Below are positions 8,466 to 17,433 of a DNA stretch of 64,000 nucleotides, piece by piece. The notes beneath the pieces are model-generated. The model saw nothing but the letters and a program-made list of their open reading frames with translations, had not been told where the DNA came from and made no database searches. Position 1 is the stretch's first letter. Every line of letters begins with the position of its first letter. The position numbers and the translations under genes are program-made. Origin of the DNA: Advenella sp. FME57 (GTDB lineage Bacteria > Pseudomonadota > Gammaproteobacteria > Burkholderiales > Burkholderiaceae_B); assembly GCF_014897675.1 (NCBI RefSeq), contig NZ_JABUXU010000012.1, positions 95,334-159,333 on the forward strand. The letters are read 5' to 3'.

Positions 8466-10937
8466 ATGGGAAAGAAGCCAGTCGGCACGGTGCAAATCTG
8501 CCTGATCAGTCAGGACAGGCAGTTGCAGGAAGATGTCAGGCAGGTAGTGCATGAGATCAATAGTTGGCTGAACGAGAGTCCGAATGTTGCTGCGTCAGAG
8601 CTGCAGGGTGACTGCCGGCCGCTTCAGTGCCAGGCGCAACGCTACTTGCGACAGCAGCAAGGCAAGGGGGGGCCAAAACAACTGGTTTTGCACTGCTTTG
8701 CATCTTTGGAGGCGGCATCGATCGCGCAGAACGACGATACGATTGCGGGCGAATGCGTTTATCTGGATTCGCGCGGGCTTGGGTTGGCCGCTAACGAAGA
8801 TCCGTTTGCGCAATTGTTGTCGGTACGGCCCGGCCTCAGGTTTTCTCCATCTTCTGCGGTGTTGTTCTGCGCCGAGTCGTGTCTGGCCAAATGGATGCTA
8901 TTGCTGGGCGGGAACCGCTTGATACGCACTCCGCTTGGGCAGCGGGATCAGCGCTGCGCAGATCTGTTGCGTCTACTGCTGGATCATCTGGAGCACGCCT
9001 ATTTCAACCGGCTTTTGGTACGCACCACGCAGCCACAAACGGAACCTGTGGCAGCGGCCAGAGCAGTCTTTGACTTGATGAGAGCGCGCTGGGGACAGGG
9101 CTGGGATTTTCATTTTTTTACCGGCTCCATGGTTGCCGGATTTATTGATTCCATGCATGATCTGGCCGAAGGCACGGACATCGGTTTATATAGCGGATGT
9201 AATGAACATGCGCTGGCCGTGGGCGCAATGGCCGGCTGGCAATTGTACGGACGGGCCTATGTGATTGCCGTCACATCGGGGATGCTGGATGAAGCCCGGG
9301 GGACACTGGACAACCTGCGGCGGACCGGCGCGCCGGGTATCGTTATCTGCGCCGAATCGCCCGAAACGGTATGGTATGCGTTCCAGGGCACACTGAACGC
9401 GGACAGCAACGGTCATGCCGTCATTGCGGCCAGAGGGTTGTGGTCTGACTTCCTGCGTGAGCCCGGCGATCTTCAAAGCGGTCTGGCAAATGCCTTTGAC
9501 GCGCTGGACAATCGCCCCGGGCCCACTTTCGTTTTTGCTTCCCAGTCTGCGCTGGAATCGCGCACGCCGGTGGTCGTGCCGTTAAAACAGAGGACGCCCG
9601 CCCCGTCTGCGATCTCGTCGATAACTGAAGTCAGGCTTCGGGAACGATTGAACCACGCCGTTGCAGTTCTTAACCACGATCCGGCTCCCATCCTGTGGCA
9701 ATGCGGAAGACTTAGTCCGACCCAGCGTCAGCGCGTACTATCTATTGCCAGGAAAACCGGCGTGGCACTGGCCGATAGCATTGTTGCACCGGGTTCTGTT
9801 CCAGCGTGGCAGGACGGTATGCCGGTTGCCAATTACCTTGGTCCGCTTTCTATGTATGGCTTTAGCCGGCGCATCTACGAATTTCTGGAACATCGCCGTT
9901 GTGTGCCATTTGAGGCGCAGACGCAATCGATTGCGTCCAACGGTGATGTCTCGGGCCTCGCGCACTGCGCGAATGCTCGATCGGCCCGTGAGACGACCGA
10001 GACGACGCCGTGGCTGTTTTTCCTTAAGGGCAAGGCCGACCAGTCTGCGACACCTTATTCCGAGGGTAAATTGCGGCGCAGCTTCAGGATCGCCCAGGTA
10101 AACCGCAATCCGGCCCATATTGCGCCCTTTGCCGATCTGGGGCTCCAAATGTGCCTGGATGATTTCCTGGACTACCTGGAACCGCGCATCGCGCCTGACC
10201 CCCTGATTCTTCGGCACCGTCAGTCGCATCTGCAACGGTTGCAGTGCGCAGCAGAAATCATGCCTAGCGACTGCATTGAAACACTGCCCATGACACCGAA
10301 TTACTTCTTTCAGCGCCTGGGCCAATTGGTCACGGAACTGATTCGTGACGAAGGCTACCGCTACACCGGCGTTTATGACGTGGGGCGCTGCAGCCTGTCG
10401 GCGCTGCGCAATATTCCTCGCACCGATCCCGGATTCTCGGGCTGGTACGGACGCGCGCTGATGGGCGATGGCCTGATGGCGCTGCCCTATCTTGCTGTGC
10501 GGAACCAGCGCAATGTGCTTGCGTTTATTGGCGACGGCGCGCGGGCGCTGGTGCCCGATATTGAACAGCGCCTGGCCATGTGCGCAGCATCGTCGCCGCA
10601 TGCCGCCGGACGCAACATCAGCCTGTTTTACTTGAACAATGGAGTTCTTTCGATGATTCAGACCTACCTGGACAAGCGCTATGCCCTTAACGGCAACCGC
10701 CAGGTCAATGTTCCGCAGCCAGGCGCCAGAGCGGGGCTGCATGAGGTGGCCGCGCAGCATTACGTGAGCTACCACAGCATCAAATCGTTTTGCCCGGAAA
10801 CTCTGCGCACGGCGTTGATGGCGCGCGGACAGATCAATTTTTTCGACGTTATGTTGAGCCACAATTCGGACGGCGACGGACTTAGTCTGGTGTCAGAGGA
10901 AACCTGGAGCCGTCAGCCGGTGGAGCAATGGACATGA
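8466..10937 (+). CDS. PigD-like thiamine-diphosphate-dependent Stetter-type enzyme
   Basis: An 823-residue ThDP enzyme. The cofactor-activating glutamate is Glu247 in CNEHALAVGAMAG. The C-terminal ThDP/Mg motif runs from Gly689-Asp690-Gly691 (GDGARALVPDIEQRL) to Asn724-Asn725 (FYLNNGVLSMI). Layout, length and the adjacent PigE-like gene point to PigD of prodigiosin biosynthesis. PigD transfers the acetyl unit of pyruvate to the beta-carbon of 2-octenal, giving a 1,4-dicarbonyl. ATG 8466 follows a strong ribosome site (CAGGAGAGAG); an in-frame ATG at 8388 lies five bases after the Fur box and has no such site. The gene overlaps the next by ATGA. It is the first gene of the iron-regulated locus. 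The exact acceptor aldehyde is unknown. Confidence 0.82.
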   Translation: MGKKPVGTVQICLISQDRQLQEDVRQVVHEINSWLNESPNVAASELQGDCRPLQCQAQRYLRQQQGKGGPKQLVLHCFASLEAASIAQNDDTIAGECVYLDSRGLGLAANEDPFAQLLSVRPGLRFSPSSAVLFCAESCLAKWMLLLGGNRLIRTPLGQRDQRCADLLRLLLDHLEHAYFNRLLVRTTQPQTEPVAAARAVFDLMRARWGQGWDFHFFTGSMVAGFIDSMHDLAEGTDIGLYSGCNEHALAVGAMAGWQLYGRAYVIAVTSGMLDEARGTLDNLRRTGAPGIVICAESPETVWYAFQGTLNADSNGHAVIAARGLWSDFLREPGDLQSGLANAFDALDNRPGPTFVFASQSALESRTPVVVPLKQRTPAPSAISSITEVRLRERLNHAVAVLNHDPAPILWQCGRLSPTQRQRVLSIARKTGVALADSIVAPGSVPAWQDGMPVANYLGPLSMYGFSRRIYEFLEHRRCVPFEAQTQSIASNGDVSGLAHCANARSARETTETTPWLFFLKGKADQSATPYSEGKLRRSFRIAQVNRNPAHIAPFADLGLQMCLDDFLDYLEPRIAPDPLILRHRQSHLQRLQCAAEIMPSDCIETLPMTPNYFFQRLGQLVTELIRDEGYRYTGVYDVGRCSLSALRNIPRTDPGFSGWYGRALMGDGLMALPYLAVRNQRNVLAFIGDGARALVPDIEQRLAMCAASSPHAAGRNISLFYLNNGVLSMIQTYLDKRYALNGNRQVNVPQPGARAGLHEVAAQHYVSYHSIKSFCPETLRTALMARGQINFFDVMLSHNSDGDGLSLVSEETWSRQPVEQWT

Positions 10938-13441
10938 AGTTTGGATTCATTGCCCATCCCACATCGCCGGCTTTATTGAACCAGGTCAAGCTTATTGATC
11001 TGGCAGGCCGGATGCTCAAAGAACAAAGCCACGGCTACCATTCGCAGTTCTGGTCCCGGCACAATCTGGTTCCCTTTGCAGACTTTACTCGTATCACAAG
11101 TGCTTGCGGACAGCAATGCGACGGAACGATTCAGTTCATGCCCCTGACGGCAGAGCAAATGATGGCCCAGCCACGCAGGATCGCAGAGCGTGTGTTGGAC
11201 GGGGTCAATGCCTTGCACCACGGTGGCGCTGAACTGGTCGGCCTGGGCGGGTTCACGGCCATTGTCGGCAACCGTGGTCTACAGACGCTCGAGCGCGCGC
11301 TTGTACCGGTGACTACCGGAAATTCCTTGACCGCCTTTGCCGCGTACCGCAATGTTGTTGATTGTATGGAGCGGCTGGGCGTATCTGCAGAAAGTGCACA
11401 AGTGGTCGTGGCCGGCTATCCGGGATCGATTGCCCAGGCGGTGGCGCGCTTATTGCTGGCCCATGGGTGTCGATTACACCTGGTGCATCGCGGTCCAACG
11501 TCGAACCTGCCCAGCGACCTGCCGCTGCAGAGTCCGGATCAGGTCCAGTACCATTCCCGGATGGACGTATGCTACGGCATTGCCCGATTTTTCGTGACCG
11601 CCACATCAAGTGGCGGGGTTATTGATCCGGCCCGATTGCAGCCGGGGTCAGTGGTCGTGGATACCGCCCTGCCCAAGGATGTCTTGCCCGGGGCTGGGCA
11701 GCGGGACGATATTCTGGTCATTGATGGCGGCCTGGTTTCGGCCACCTCCGACGTCAGTTTCGGAGCCATGGCGCTGGGCCTGGACCCCATGCGAAATTTA
11801 AACGGCTGTATGGCAGAAACCATCATTCTGGCCCTGGAGGGCAGGGCGCAGCCATTTTCCATCGGACGGGAATTGCCCGTTGAGCGGGTGCTAGAAATTG
11901 GCGAGGTGGCAAAGCGACACGGTTTTGTTCCCAACCCCATGGCAAGCGATTCGGAACCGGTGGCCGGGGCGCGCTTTGACGGTTTGCGCCAATATCATCA
12001 CAATCCCGAAATCGGCCAGCCTGATCACCCTTTGCCAGCGCATGCTCTGCGCCAACAGGTATTGGACGATTTCGGCAAACACATCAATCCGGTGCTGCGC
12101 GAGTTTTACCAATTCAATCATGTGGAGCGCGTTTTCGTTAAGGGAGAGGGGTGCTGGCTGACAGACCTGGACGGTCGTCGCTATCTGGATTTTGTGGCCG
12201 GCTACGGTTGCCTCAATACCGGGCACAATCATCCCAAAGTGAGTGCGGCCCTGACCGAATACCTGCAACAGCAGTATCCGACGTTTGTTCAGTATGTGTC
12301 CGCGCCCCTGCACACCAGCCAGTTGGCCCGGCGCCTGACACAAATGGCGCCCGGCAAGATGCAGCATGTTTTTTTCAGCAATTCCGGGACCGAAGCCGTG
12401 GAAGCGGCAATGAAAATGGCACTGGCCGCCAGCGATCGCAAGGTGATTCTTTATTGCGGCAATGGCTACCACGGCAAGACCCTGGGCGCACTATCGATTA
12501 CCGGGCGAAGCAAACATCGTAAGCCGTTTGAACCGCTACTGACCCATTGCGAGCAACTGCCTTTCGGTGATGCCCAGGCGCTGCGCGCCAGGCTGGCGCA
12601 AGGCGATGTTGCCGCTTTTGTCATGGAGCCGATACAGGGCGAGGGCGGCGTCATTATTCCGCCGGACGGCTATCTTGCGCAGGTCAGGGCCGCTTGCGAC
12701 CAATACGATTGCCTCTGGGTGCTGGACGAAATACAGACCGGTCTGGGCCGTACCGGCAAGTTGTTCGCCTGCGATTGGGAAGGGGTGGCGCCGGACATCA
12801 TGGCGTTATCCAAATCGCTTTCGGGGGGCGCCGTACCGATAGGGGCGACGCTGGCCACAGGCGATGTCTGGCGCAAGGCCTATGGCACGATGGATACGTT
12901 TGCCTTGCATACCTCTACTTTCGGGGGCGGCAATTTTGCCGCTGCCAGTGCGATGGCGGCACTGGATGTGCTGGAACAGGAACAGCTGACACAGAACGCT
13001 GCTCACGTTGGTCCTTATCTGCAACAACAATTGCAGGATATCGCCGATCAATACGGGTTCATCCGACAGGTTCGCGGCCGGGGCATGATGATTGCCATTG
13101 AGTTCTCTTATGACATGACTGGCGGCGCTCGCGCCTTGCTGCGGGAGATGGCTGCCCGGATCCCGGCACAGGCATTCATGACGTATCGGATGATGTCCGA
13201 TAGCCTGCACATGCATCTGAGCCAGGCAATGAAAGAGCTGGAAGGCAGTATGGAAGATCTGTTTGTCTTGCGTTTCATGACACGCCTGTCGCAAGAGCAC
13301 GGTGTGCTCACCTTCGTGACGGCAAATAATAATAGGGTCATGCGCATACAGCCTCCGCTGATATTGACCATGGAGGAAGCAGATCGCTTTGTTTGCGCGT
13401 TTGCTGCGGTGTGTGCGGATATGTCCACAGTTCAACATTGA
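10934..13441 (+). CDS. PigE-like fusion: acyl-thioester reductase plus class-III aminotransferase
   Basis: An 835-residue two-domain protein. Residues 1 to about 350 resemble the NAD(P)-dependent acyl-ACP/thioester reductase fold, with MKFGFIAHPTSP at the start, VGLGGFTAIVG, and a Rossmann segment VVVAGYPGSIAQAV near residue 160. The C-terminal part is a class-III PLP aminotransferase with FFSNSGTEAVEAAMK, DEIQTGLGRTG and the Schiff-base Lys627 in LSKSLSGG. The same architecture and the same N-terminal words occur in PigE. PigE aminates 3-acetyloctanal, which then cyclises to a pyrroline; its reductase domain can supply the aldehyde from a thioester. It is translationally coupled to the PigD-like gene. 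No bipyrrole (MBC) genes are nearby, so the product is not simply prodigiosin. Confidence 0.87.
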   Translation: MKFGFIAHPTSPALLNQVKLIDLAGRMLKEQSHGYHSQFWSRHNLVPFADFTRITSACGQQCDGTIQFMPLTAEQMMAQPRRIAERVLDGVNALHHGGAELVGLGGFTAIVGNRGLQTLERALVPVTTGNSLTAFAAYRNVVDCMERLGVSAESAQVVVAGYPGSIAQAVARLLLAHGCRLHLVHRGPTSNLPSDLPLQSPDQVQYHSRMDVCYGIARFFVTATSSGGVIDPARLQPGSVVVDTALPKDVLPGAGQRDDILVIDGGLVSATSDVSFGAMALGLDPMRNLNGCMAETIILALEGRAQPFSIGRELPVERVLEIGEVAKRHGFVPNPMASDSEPVAGARFDGLRQYHHNPEIGQPDHPLPAHALRQQVLDDFGKHINPVLREFYQFNHVERVFVKGEGCWLTDLDGRRYLDFVAGYGCLNTGHNHPKVSAALTEYLQQQYPTFVQYVSAPLHTSQLARRLTQMAPGKMQHVFFSNSGTEAVEAAMKMALAASDRKVILYCGNGYHGKTLGALSITGRSKHRKPFEPLLTHCEQLPFGDAQALRARLAQGDVAAFVMEPIQGEGGVIIPPDGYLAQVRAACDQYDCLWVLDEIQTGLGRTGKLFACDWEGVAPDIMALSKSLSGGAVPIGATLATGDVWRKAYGTMDTFALHTSTFGGGNFAAASAMAALDVLEQEQLTQNAAHVGPYLQQQLQDIADQYGFIRQVRGRGMMIAIEFSYDMTGGARALLREMAARIPAQAFMTYRMMSDSLHMHLSQAMKELEGSMEDLFVLRFMTRLSQEHGVLTFVTANNNRVMRIQPPLILTMEEADRFVCAFAAVCADMSTVQH

Positions 13442-13528
13442 GCGCCGATCTTACAAATGAATAGATTTTTCTCCTTTATGCATATGAATGGGCGGTATTA
13501 GGGCCTTGTTTTGCCGTCTGCAAAAGGT

Positions 13529-13547
13529 GAGAATAATAATTATTCGT
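13529..13547. promoter_or_regulatory. Fur-box-like palindrome upstream of moeZ-like gene
   Basis: GAGAATAATAATTATTCGT contains the perfect 7-1-7 palindrome GAATAATAATTATTC (13531-13545) and matches the Fur consensus at about 13 of 19 positions. It sits in the 128-bp gap between the PigE-like and MoeZ-like genes, so the second half of the locus probably has its own iron-controlled promoter. Confidence 0.68.
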
Positions 13548-13569
13548 ATTTAAATAAAAGGAACGCGAT

Positions 13570-14739
13570 ATGAACATACCGGCCATTGTTGAGCCCGGCG
13601 AGCCGTTGAGTCGAGAGGAAATCGGTCGCTATAGTCGTCATCTTCTGATTCCGGATGTGGGCATGACGGGTCAGCGCCGGCTGAAAAACGCCCGGGTGCT
13701 GGTGATTGGCGCTGGTGGATTGGGCGCGCCCACGCTACTGTATCTTGCCGCCGCCGGTGTAGGCACTATCGGTATTATTGATTTTGACCGAGTTGATGTG
13801 TCCAACCTGCAGCGCCAGGTGATTCATTCTGTCGACACGGTGGGAGAGCTCAAGGTAGAGAGCGCGCGACAGGCCATTGCCCGGCTAAATCCCCTGGTGC
13901 ATGTGGAAACCTATACCGATAGGCTGGAGCCCGACATGGCCGTAGCCCTTTTTTCCAGGTACGACCTGATTCTCGATGGCACCGATAATTTTGCCACACG
14001 CTACCTGGTCAATGATGCATGCATTCTGGCCGACCGGCCTTATGTTTGGGGGTCCATTTTCCGCTTTGAAGGACAGGCTTCGGTTTTCTGGGAGAACGCG
14101 CCAGGCGATGCGGGCCTGAACTATCGCGATTTGTACCCCGAGCCACCGCCGCCCGAGCTGGCCCCATCATGCGCAGAGGGCGGTGTGCTGGGGATTTTGT
14201 GCGCCGCCATTGCTTCCATTATGAGCACTGAAGCCGTAAAACTAATTACGGGCATCGGCGATCCGCTGCTGGGGCGTTTGCTGGCCTACGATGCACTTGC
14301 AATGACTTACCGTGAACTGCCGATCCGACGCCTGCCCGAGCGCAAGCCCATTACTGAGCTGGCCGATTATGAATTTTTTTGCGGCCTGACCCAAACCGCG
14401 ACACCCGACCGAACCACTGACCAGATGACGGTCAAGGAATTGAAGGCACTGCGCGATGCGGGCAAGGCGCCAATTCTGATTGACGTGCGCGAACCGCATG
14501 AACGGGACATTGTCAGTATTCCCGATGCTGTGCCGCTGAGCAAGTCGCCGACCGTGGCGCAGGAAATTGTCGAGCGCTACGGGCAAGAGCAGCCGCTGGT
14601 CATTTCCTGCCGCTCGGGCGCCCGTTCCCAGGCGGTGCTGGAAGAGCTGTTGAAGATCGATCGCCGCAATGTCCGGAATCTGGAAGGCGGCGTACTGGCA
14701 TGGGTGCGGGATATTGACCCATCGCTGCCAACGTATTGA
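13570..14739 (+). CDS. MoeZ-like E1 adenylyltransferase fused to rhodanese
   Basis: A 389-residue ThiF/MoeB-type protein. The ATP-binding loop is Gly47-Ala-Gly-Gly-Leu-Gly52. DFDRVDVSNLQRQ is the conserved E1 segment, and Cys201 (SCAEGGVLG) is the position that forms the covalent link during sulfur transfer. Residues from about 285 form a rhodanese domain with active Cys347 in SCRSGARS. Family members such as MoeZ and QbsC adenylate the C-terminal Gly-Gly of a small carrier and convert it to a thiocarboxylate. The carrier gene is two genes downstream and a JAMM protease lies between. The two CxxC zinc motifs of E. coli MoeB are not apparent, as in the MoeZ subgroup. Confidence 0.93.
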   Translation: MNIPAIVEPGEPLSREEIGRYSRHLLIPDVGMTGQRRLKNARVLVIGAGGLGAPTLLYLAAAGVGTIGIIDFDRVDVSNLQRQVIHSVDTVGELKVESARQAIARLNPLVHVETYTDRLEPDMAVALFSRYDLILDGTDNFATRYLVNDACILADRPYVWGSIFRFEGQASVFWENAPGDAGLNYRDLYPEPPPPELAPSCAEGGVLGILCAAIASIMSTEAVKLITGIGDPLLGRLLAYDALAMTYRELPIRRLPERKPITELADYEFFCGLTQTATPDRTTDQMTVKELKALRDAGKAPILIDVREPHERDIVSIPDAVPLSKSPTVAQEIVERYGQEQPLVISCRSGARSQAVLEELLKIDRRNVRNLEGGVLAWVRDIDPSLPTY

Positions 14740-14764
14740 ATCGAAGACAGGTATTGAAAACACC

Positions 14765-15199
14765 ATGGCCCTTATTATGAACAAGGCGGTTTACGCCCAA
14801 ATCATGAAGCAGGCGCAGCAGGCGCATCCTGTCGAATGTTGCGGCATGCTGGTGGCGCCGGCTGGCCGCAGCCACGTTGCCAGGTGCATTCCGATGCGCA
14901 ATGTGGCGGCATCGGAAGTGTACTTTTCCTTCGATTCGACGGAGCAGCTGCGGGTTCTGCGCGATCTTGACGAGCGTGGCGAACAATGTATCGGTATCTA
15001 TCATTCTCATACGGCAACCCACGCCACGCCCAGTCGTGAAGATATCGAATTTGCCAACGACCCCGATATGCATTATCTGATCGTTTCGACCTGGCACGCA
15101 AGCACGGTGCCGTTTCGAAGTTTCCGCATCATCGCCGGCAGCGTATTTGAAGAATCGATCCACCTTGTTGCCGCGACACAGGCACAGGCCGTGGCATGA
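14765..15199 (+). CDS. JAMM/MPN+ metalloprotease (Mec+/QbsD-like)
   Basis: A 144-residue protein with a complete JAMM zinc motif: Glu24 (HPVECCG), His80-x-His82, then seven residues to Ser90-x-x-Asp93 (HSHTATHATPSREDI). Such proteins trim or release sulfur-carrier adducts: QbsD removes the C-terminal residues of QbsE, and Mec+ frees cysteine from CysO-Cys. The start at 14765 begins a typical JAMM N-terminus; the frame extends upstream to 14669, overlapping the MoeZ-like gene. ATG 14777 is an alternative. It is flanked by its expected partners on both sides. Confidence 0.93.
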   Translation: MALIMNKAVYAQIMKQAQQAHPVECCGMLVAPAGRSHVARCIPMRNVAASEVYFSFDSTEQLRVLRDLDERGEQCIGIYHSHTATHATPSREDIEFANDPDMHYLIVSTWHASTVPFRSFRIIAGSVFEESIHLVAATQAQAVA

Positions 15200-15226
15200 G
15201 CGCAACGCGCCTTCCCGCTTGCGCTC
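15198..15226 (+). other. Stem-loop between JAMM and carrier genes
   Basis: GAGCGCAA (15198-15205) pairs perfectly with TTGCGCTC (15219-15226) around a 13-base loop. It begins inside the JAMM stop codon and no T-run follows, so it is not a standard terminator. It might stabilise the upstream mRNA or tune expression of the carrier gene. No function is proven. Confidence 0.5.
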
Positions 15227-15269
15227 AGACACTTACTCATTAACTCATTAACTTGAACAAGGAATCACT

Positions 15270-15542
15270 ATGTCGATATCTATTGCCGTTCCCACCATTT
15301 TGCGCCCATTGACCAACGGAGAGAAAAAAGTCCAGGCCCAGGGCGAGACGGTCGCGGACATCATCAAGCACCTGGATACGCAATTTCCAGGTGTTGGCGA
15401 GCGGCTGGTCAAGGATGGTCAGGTTCATCGCTTCGTGAATATTTATGTGAATGACAATGACATCCGTTTTTGCGAGGGGCTGGACACGAAGACAAAGCCG
15501 GGCGACAGCCTGACCGTATTGCCCGCCGTGGCCGGTGGCTGA
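15270..15542 (+). CDS. ThiS/MoaD-like small sulfur-carrier protein
   Basis: A 90-residue beta-grasp protein with the MoaD/ThiS pattern: an IAVPTILRPLTNG opening, a middle helix (TVADIIKHLDTQFPG), and a tail reading LPAVAGG followed directly by the stop codon. The terminal Gly-Gly is what the MoeZ-like E1 would adenylate and thiocarboxylate. QbsE of the thioquinolobactin system carries extra residues after Gly-Gly that its JAMM partner removes; this carrier already ends in the mature form. It probably donates sulfur to the metallophore precursor as a protein thiocarboxylate. Confidence 0.92.
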   Translation: MSISIAVPTILRPLTNGEKKVQAQGETVADIIKHLDTQFPGVGERLVKDGQVHRFVNIYVNDNDIRFCEGLDTKTKPGDSLTVLPAVAGG

Positions 15543-15609
15543 ACCGGGCTTGTTCCGCGTGTCGCATCCATTCATTGAAACCTATTTTTTGTAGATAGCA
15601 ACAACCATC

Positions 15610-17433
15610 ATGGCAGAAACAATTTTAGAAAACCTGGGCGTCAACTGGCGGCCGGGGACGGTCCCGCAGGATTGGACGGAACTGGGGGCCAGCGTGTCCC
15701 GGCAAGCGGCATTGCTTGGCATGCAAGAGGCCAACCTCGTCGATAATCCGGCAGATGCGTTGTGTAGTCTGCACCATCCCAAGGCAGGTGCGGTACATGT
15801 CGGCCTGGGAGACGATATTGGCTCGGGCAGCCCACATATCACCGAATCTACCCTGCAGGCAGTTTGTGGTCTCATGTCTGTCCATGGCAGGGCAAGCGGA
15901 GGCCCGCAGCCGCTGGGCTTGCCTTATCTGTCTGTGCTGACGGGCGCCGTGACCCTGCAAAGCGGTCTGGCAGGTTTGCTCGGGCAAATGAATGGAGGTG
16001 CATTCGAAAAAGTCGAGGTCTCTGCGCTCGCTTGCGGCCTGCTCAGTGTCAGCCAGTACCTGGCCGGTGCTAGCGCCCAGGAAGATCCGGAACAGATTGC
16101 GCCGGGCAGCACCGACCCGGTATTGCGTCCACCTTTTACGTCTGCCGATGGCGTTGTCTTTGAAATCGAGACATTGGACAGTGCGCCGTGGCGACGCTTC
16201 TGGGAAATACTGGGACTGGATCCCGAAACGGCAGGGCGCGCCTGGACCGCATTTTTGCTGCGCTATGCCAAGGCGATTGCCCCCATTCCTGGCGTGTGCC
16301 TGCAACTGTTGTCCGAAGTGCCTTATAGCCGTATCAGCGAGGCTGCCGGCAAGGCGGGGCTTGCCCTGGTTCCGGTTCGCACACTTGACCAAAGACGCAA
16401 AGACCCCGACTACGCGCGTGATGCGGTATCGCCCTGGAAAATATCGTGCGATAGTGGTTTGCCATATCTGCGGCATGGGGTGCGGCCCAATGAGTTGCCC
16501 TTGCAGGGAATTCGGGTGATCGAATCGTGCCGACGTATCCAGGGGCCTCTGGCTGGGCATATGCTGGCCATGCTTGGCGCCGAAGTGATTCGTCTGGAAC
16601 CGCCAGGCGGGGATCCCTTGCGGGCGATGCCGCCGGTAGCCAATGGCTGCTCGGTCCGGTTCGACGCCCTGAACCATTTGAAACAGGTGCGGCAAGTGGA
16701 TATCAAAAGCGAAGCCGGCCGCCGGCAAGTTTATGAATATGTCCGTGAGTCGGACGTGTTTCTGCACAACTGGGCGCCCGGCAAAGCGGCCCAGTTGCGA
16801 CTGGATGCCGAAGATATGCATGCGATCAGACCTGATTTGGTTTACTCCTATGCGGGTGGCTGGGGCGATGCCAATATCGCAGCGCCGGGCACTGATTTCA
16901 CGGTCCAGGCATGGTCGGGGGTGGCTTCGGCAATTGCTGCAAGCAATGGTATTCGGGGCGGATCGCTCTTTACCGTGCTCGACGTGCTGGGCGGGGTAGT
17001 CGCCTCTCTGGGCACGACAGCCGCATTACTGAGACGCGCCAGTACGGGCCTGGGCTGCAGCGTGGAAAGTTCCTTGCTGGGCGCGGCAGACTTGCTGATG
17101 CAATCGGCATCGCTGAGTCAGGCAAAGGGCGGGTTTTCCAAAGTGTTGCCAACGCGGGACGGCATGCTGGCGATTGAATGCACAACCGAGGGGCATAGAC
17201 AGGCGCTGGACAGGATTCTTGGCATGACGTGTTCAGGGCAGGCCACTCAGGCGCAGCAAATCAGTCTGGCCAGCGATCCCAGTGATATCTGGGTCTCGCG
17301 GCTGCGGCTTGAGGGTATCCCATGCAGCCCCGTTGTGAGCAATCTGGCCGATATGGCCACCCATGGTCAACTGGCCAGACATCTTAACCATAAGTCCTAT
17401 TCTTCCGTAAATTGTCCTTGGAGCTTTTCATGA
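15610..17433 (+). CDS. Double-length CaiB/BaiF-family CoA-transferase-like protein
   Basis: A 607-residue protein, against about 400 for ordinary class-III CoA transferases. The C-terminal half has the family's core (IRVIESCRRIQGPLAG, EVIRLEPPGGDPLR) and the catalytic aspartate position Asp429 in GTDFTVQAWSG. The N-terminal 270 residues also look CaiB-like (SVLTGAVTLQSGLAGLLGQM) but lack a recognisable active-site motif, suggesting an internal duplication with one degenerate half. In this locus it may move CoA onto, or thiocarboxylate between, activated acids. I recall CaiB-like proteins in the pdt (PDTC) locus, which would support such a role. The stop overlaps the next start (ATGA). Confidence 0.8.
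   Translation: MAETILENLGVNWRPGTVPQDWTELGASVSRQAALLGMQEANLVDNPADALCSLHHPKAGAVHVGLGDDIGSGSPHITESTLQAVCGLMSVHGRASGGPQPLGLPYLSVLTGAVTLQSGLAGLLGQMNGGAFEKVEVSALACGLLSVSQYLAGASAQEDPEQIAPGSTDPVLRPPFTSADGVVFEIETLDSAPWRRFWEILGLDPETAGRAWTAFLLRYAKAIAPIPGVCLQLLSEVPYSRISEAAGKAGLALVPVRTLDQRRKDPDYARDAVSPWKISCDSGLPYLRHGVRPNELPLQGIRVIESCRRIQGPLAGHMLAMLGAEVIRLEPPGGDPLRAMPPVANGCSVRFDALNHLKQVRQVDIKSEAGRRQVYEYVRESDVFLHNWAPGKAAQLRLDAEDMHAIRPDLVYSYAGGWGDANIAAPGTDFTVQAWSGVASAIAASNGIRGGSLFTVLDVLGGVVASLGTTAALLRRASTGLGCSVESSLLGAADLLMQSASLSQAKGGFSKVLPTRDGMLAIECTTEGHRQALDRILGMTCSGQATQAQQISLASDPSDIWVSRLRLEGIPCSPVVSNLADMATHGQLARHLNHKSYSSVNCPWSFS

Noticed and set aside
9738..10862. Minus-strand frame of 374 codons inside the PigD-like gene
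   Set aside because: Antisense shadow of a well-supported coding region.
13570..15542. Thiamine or molybdopterin biosynthesis genes
   Set aside because: The MoeZ/JAMM/ThiS-like set could suggest cofactor synthesis, but no thi or moa genes are adjacent and the surrounding genes are those of metallophore synthesis with Fur-box-like control.
15625..16821. Minus-strand frame of 398 codons inside the CaiB-like gene
   Set aside because: Antisense shadow; composition rich in Arg, Gln and His with no recognisable motif.
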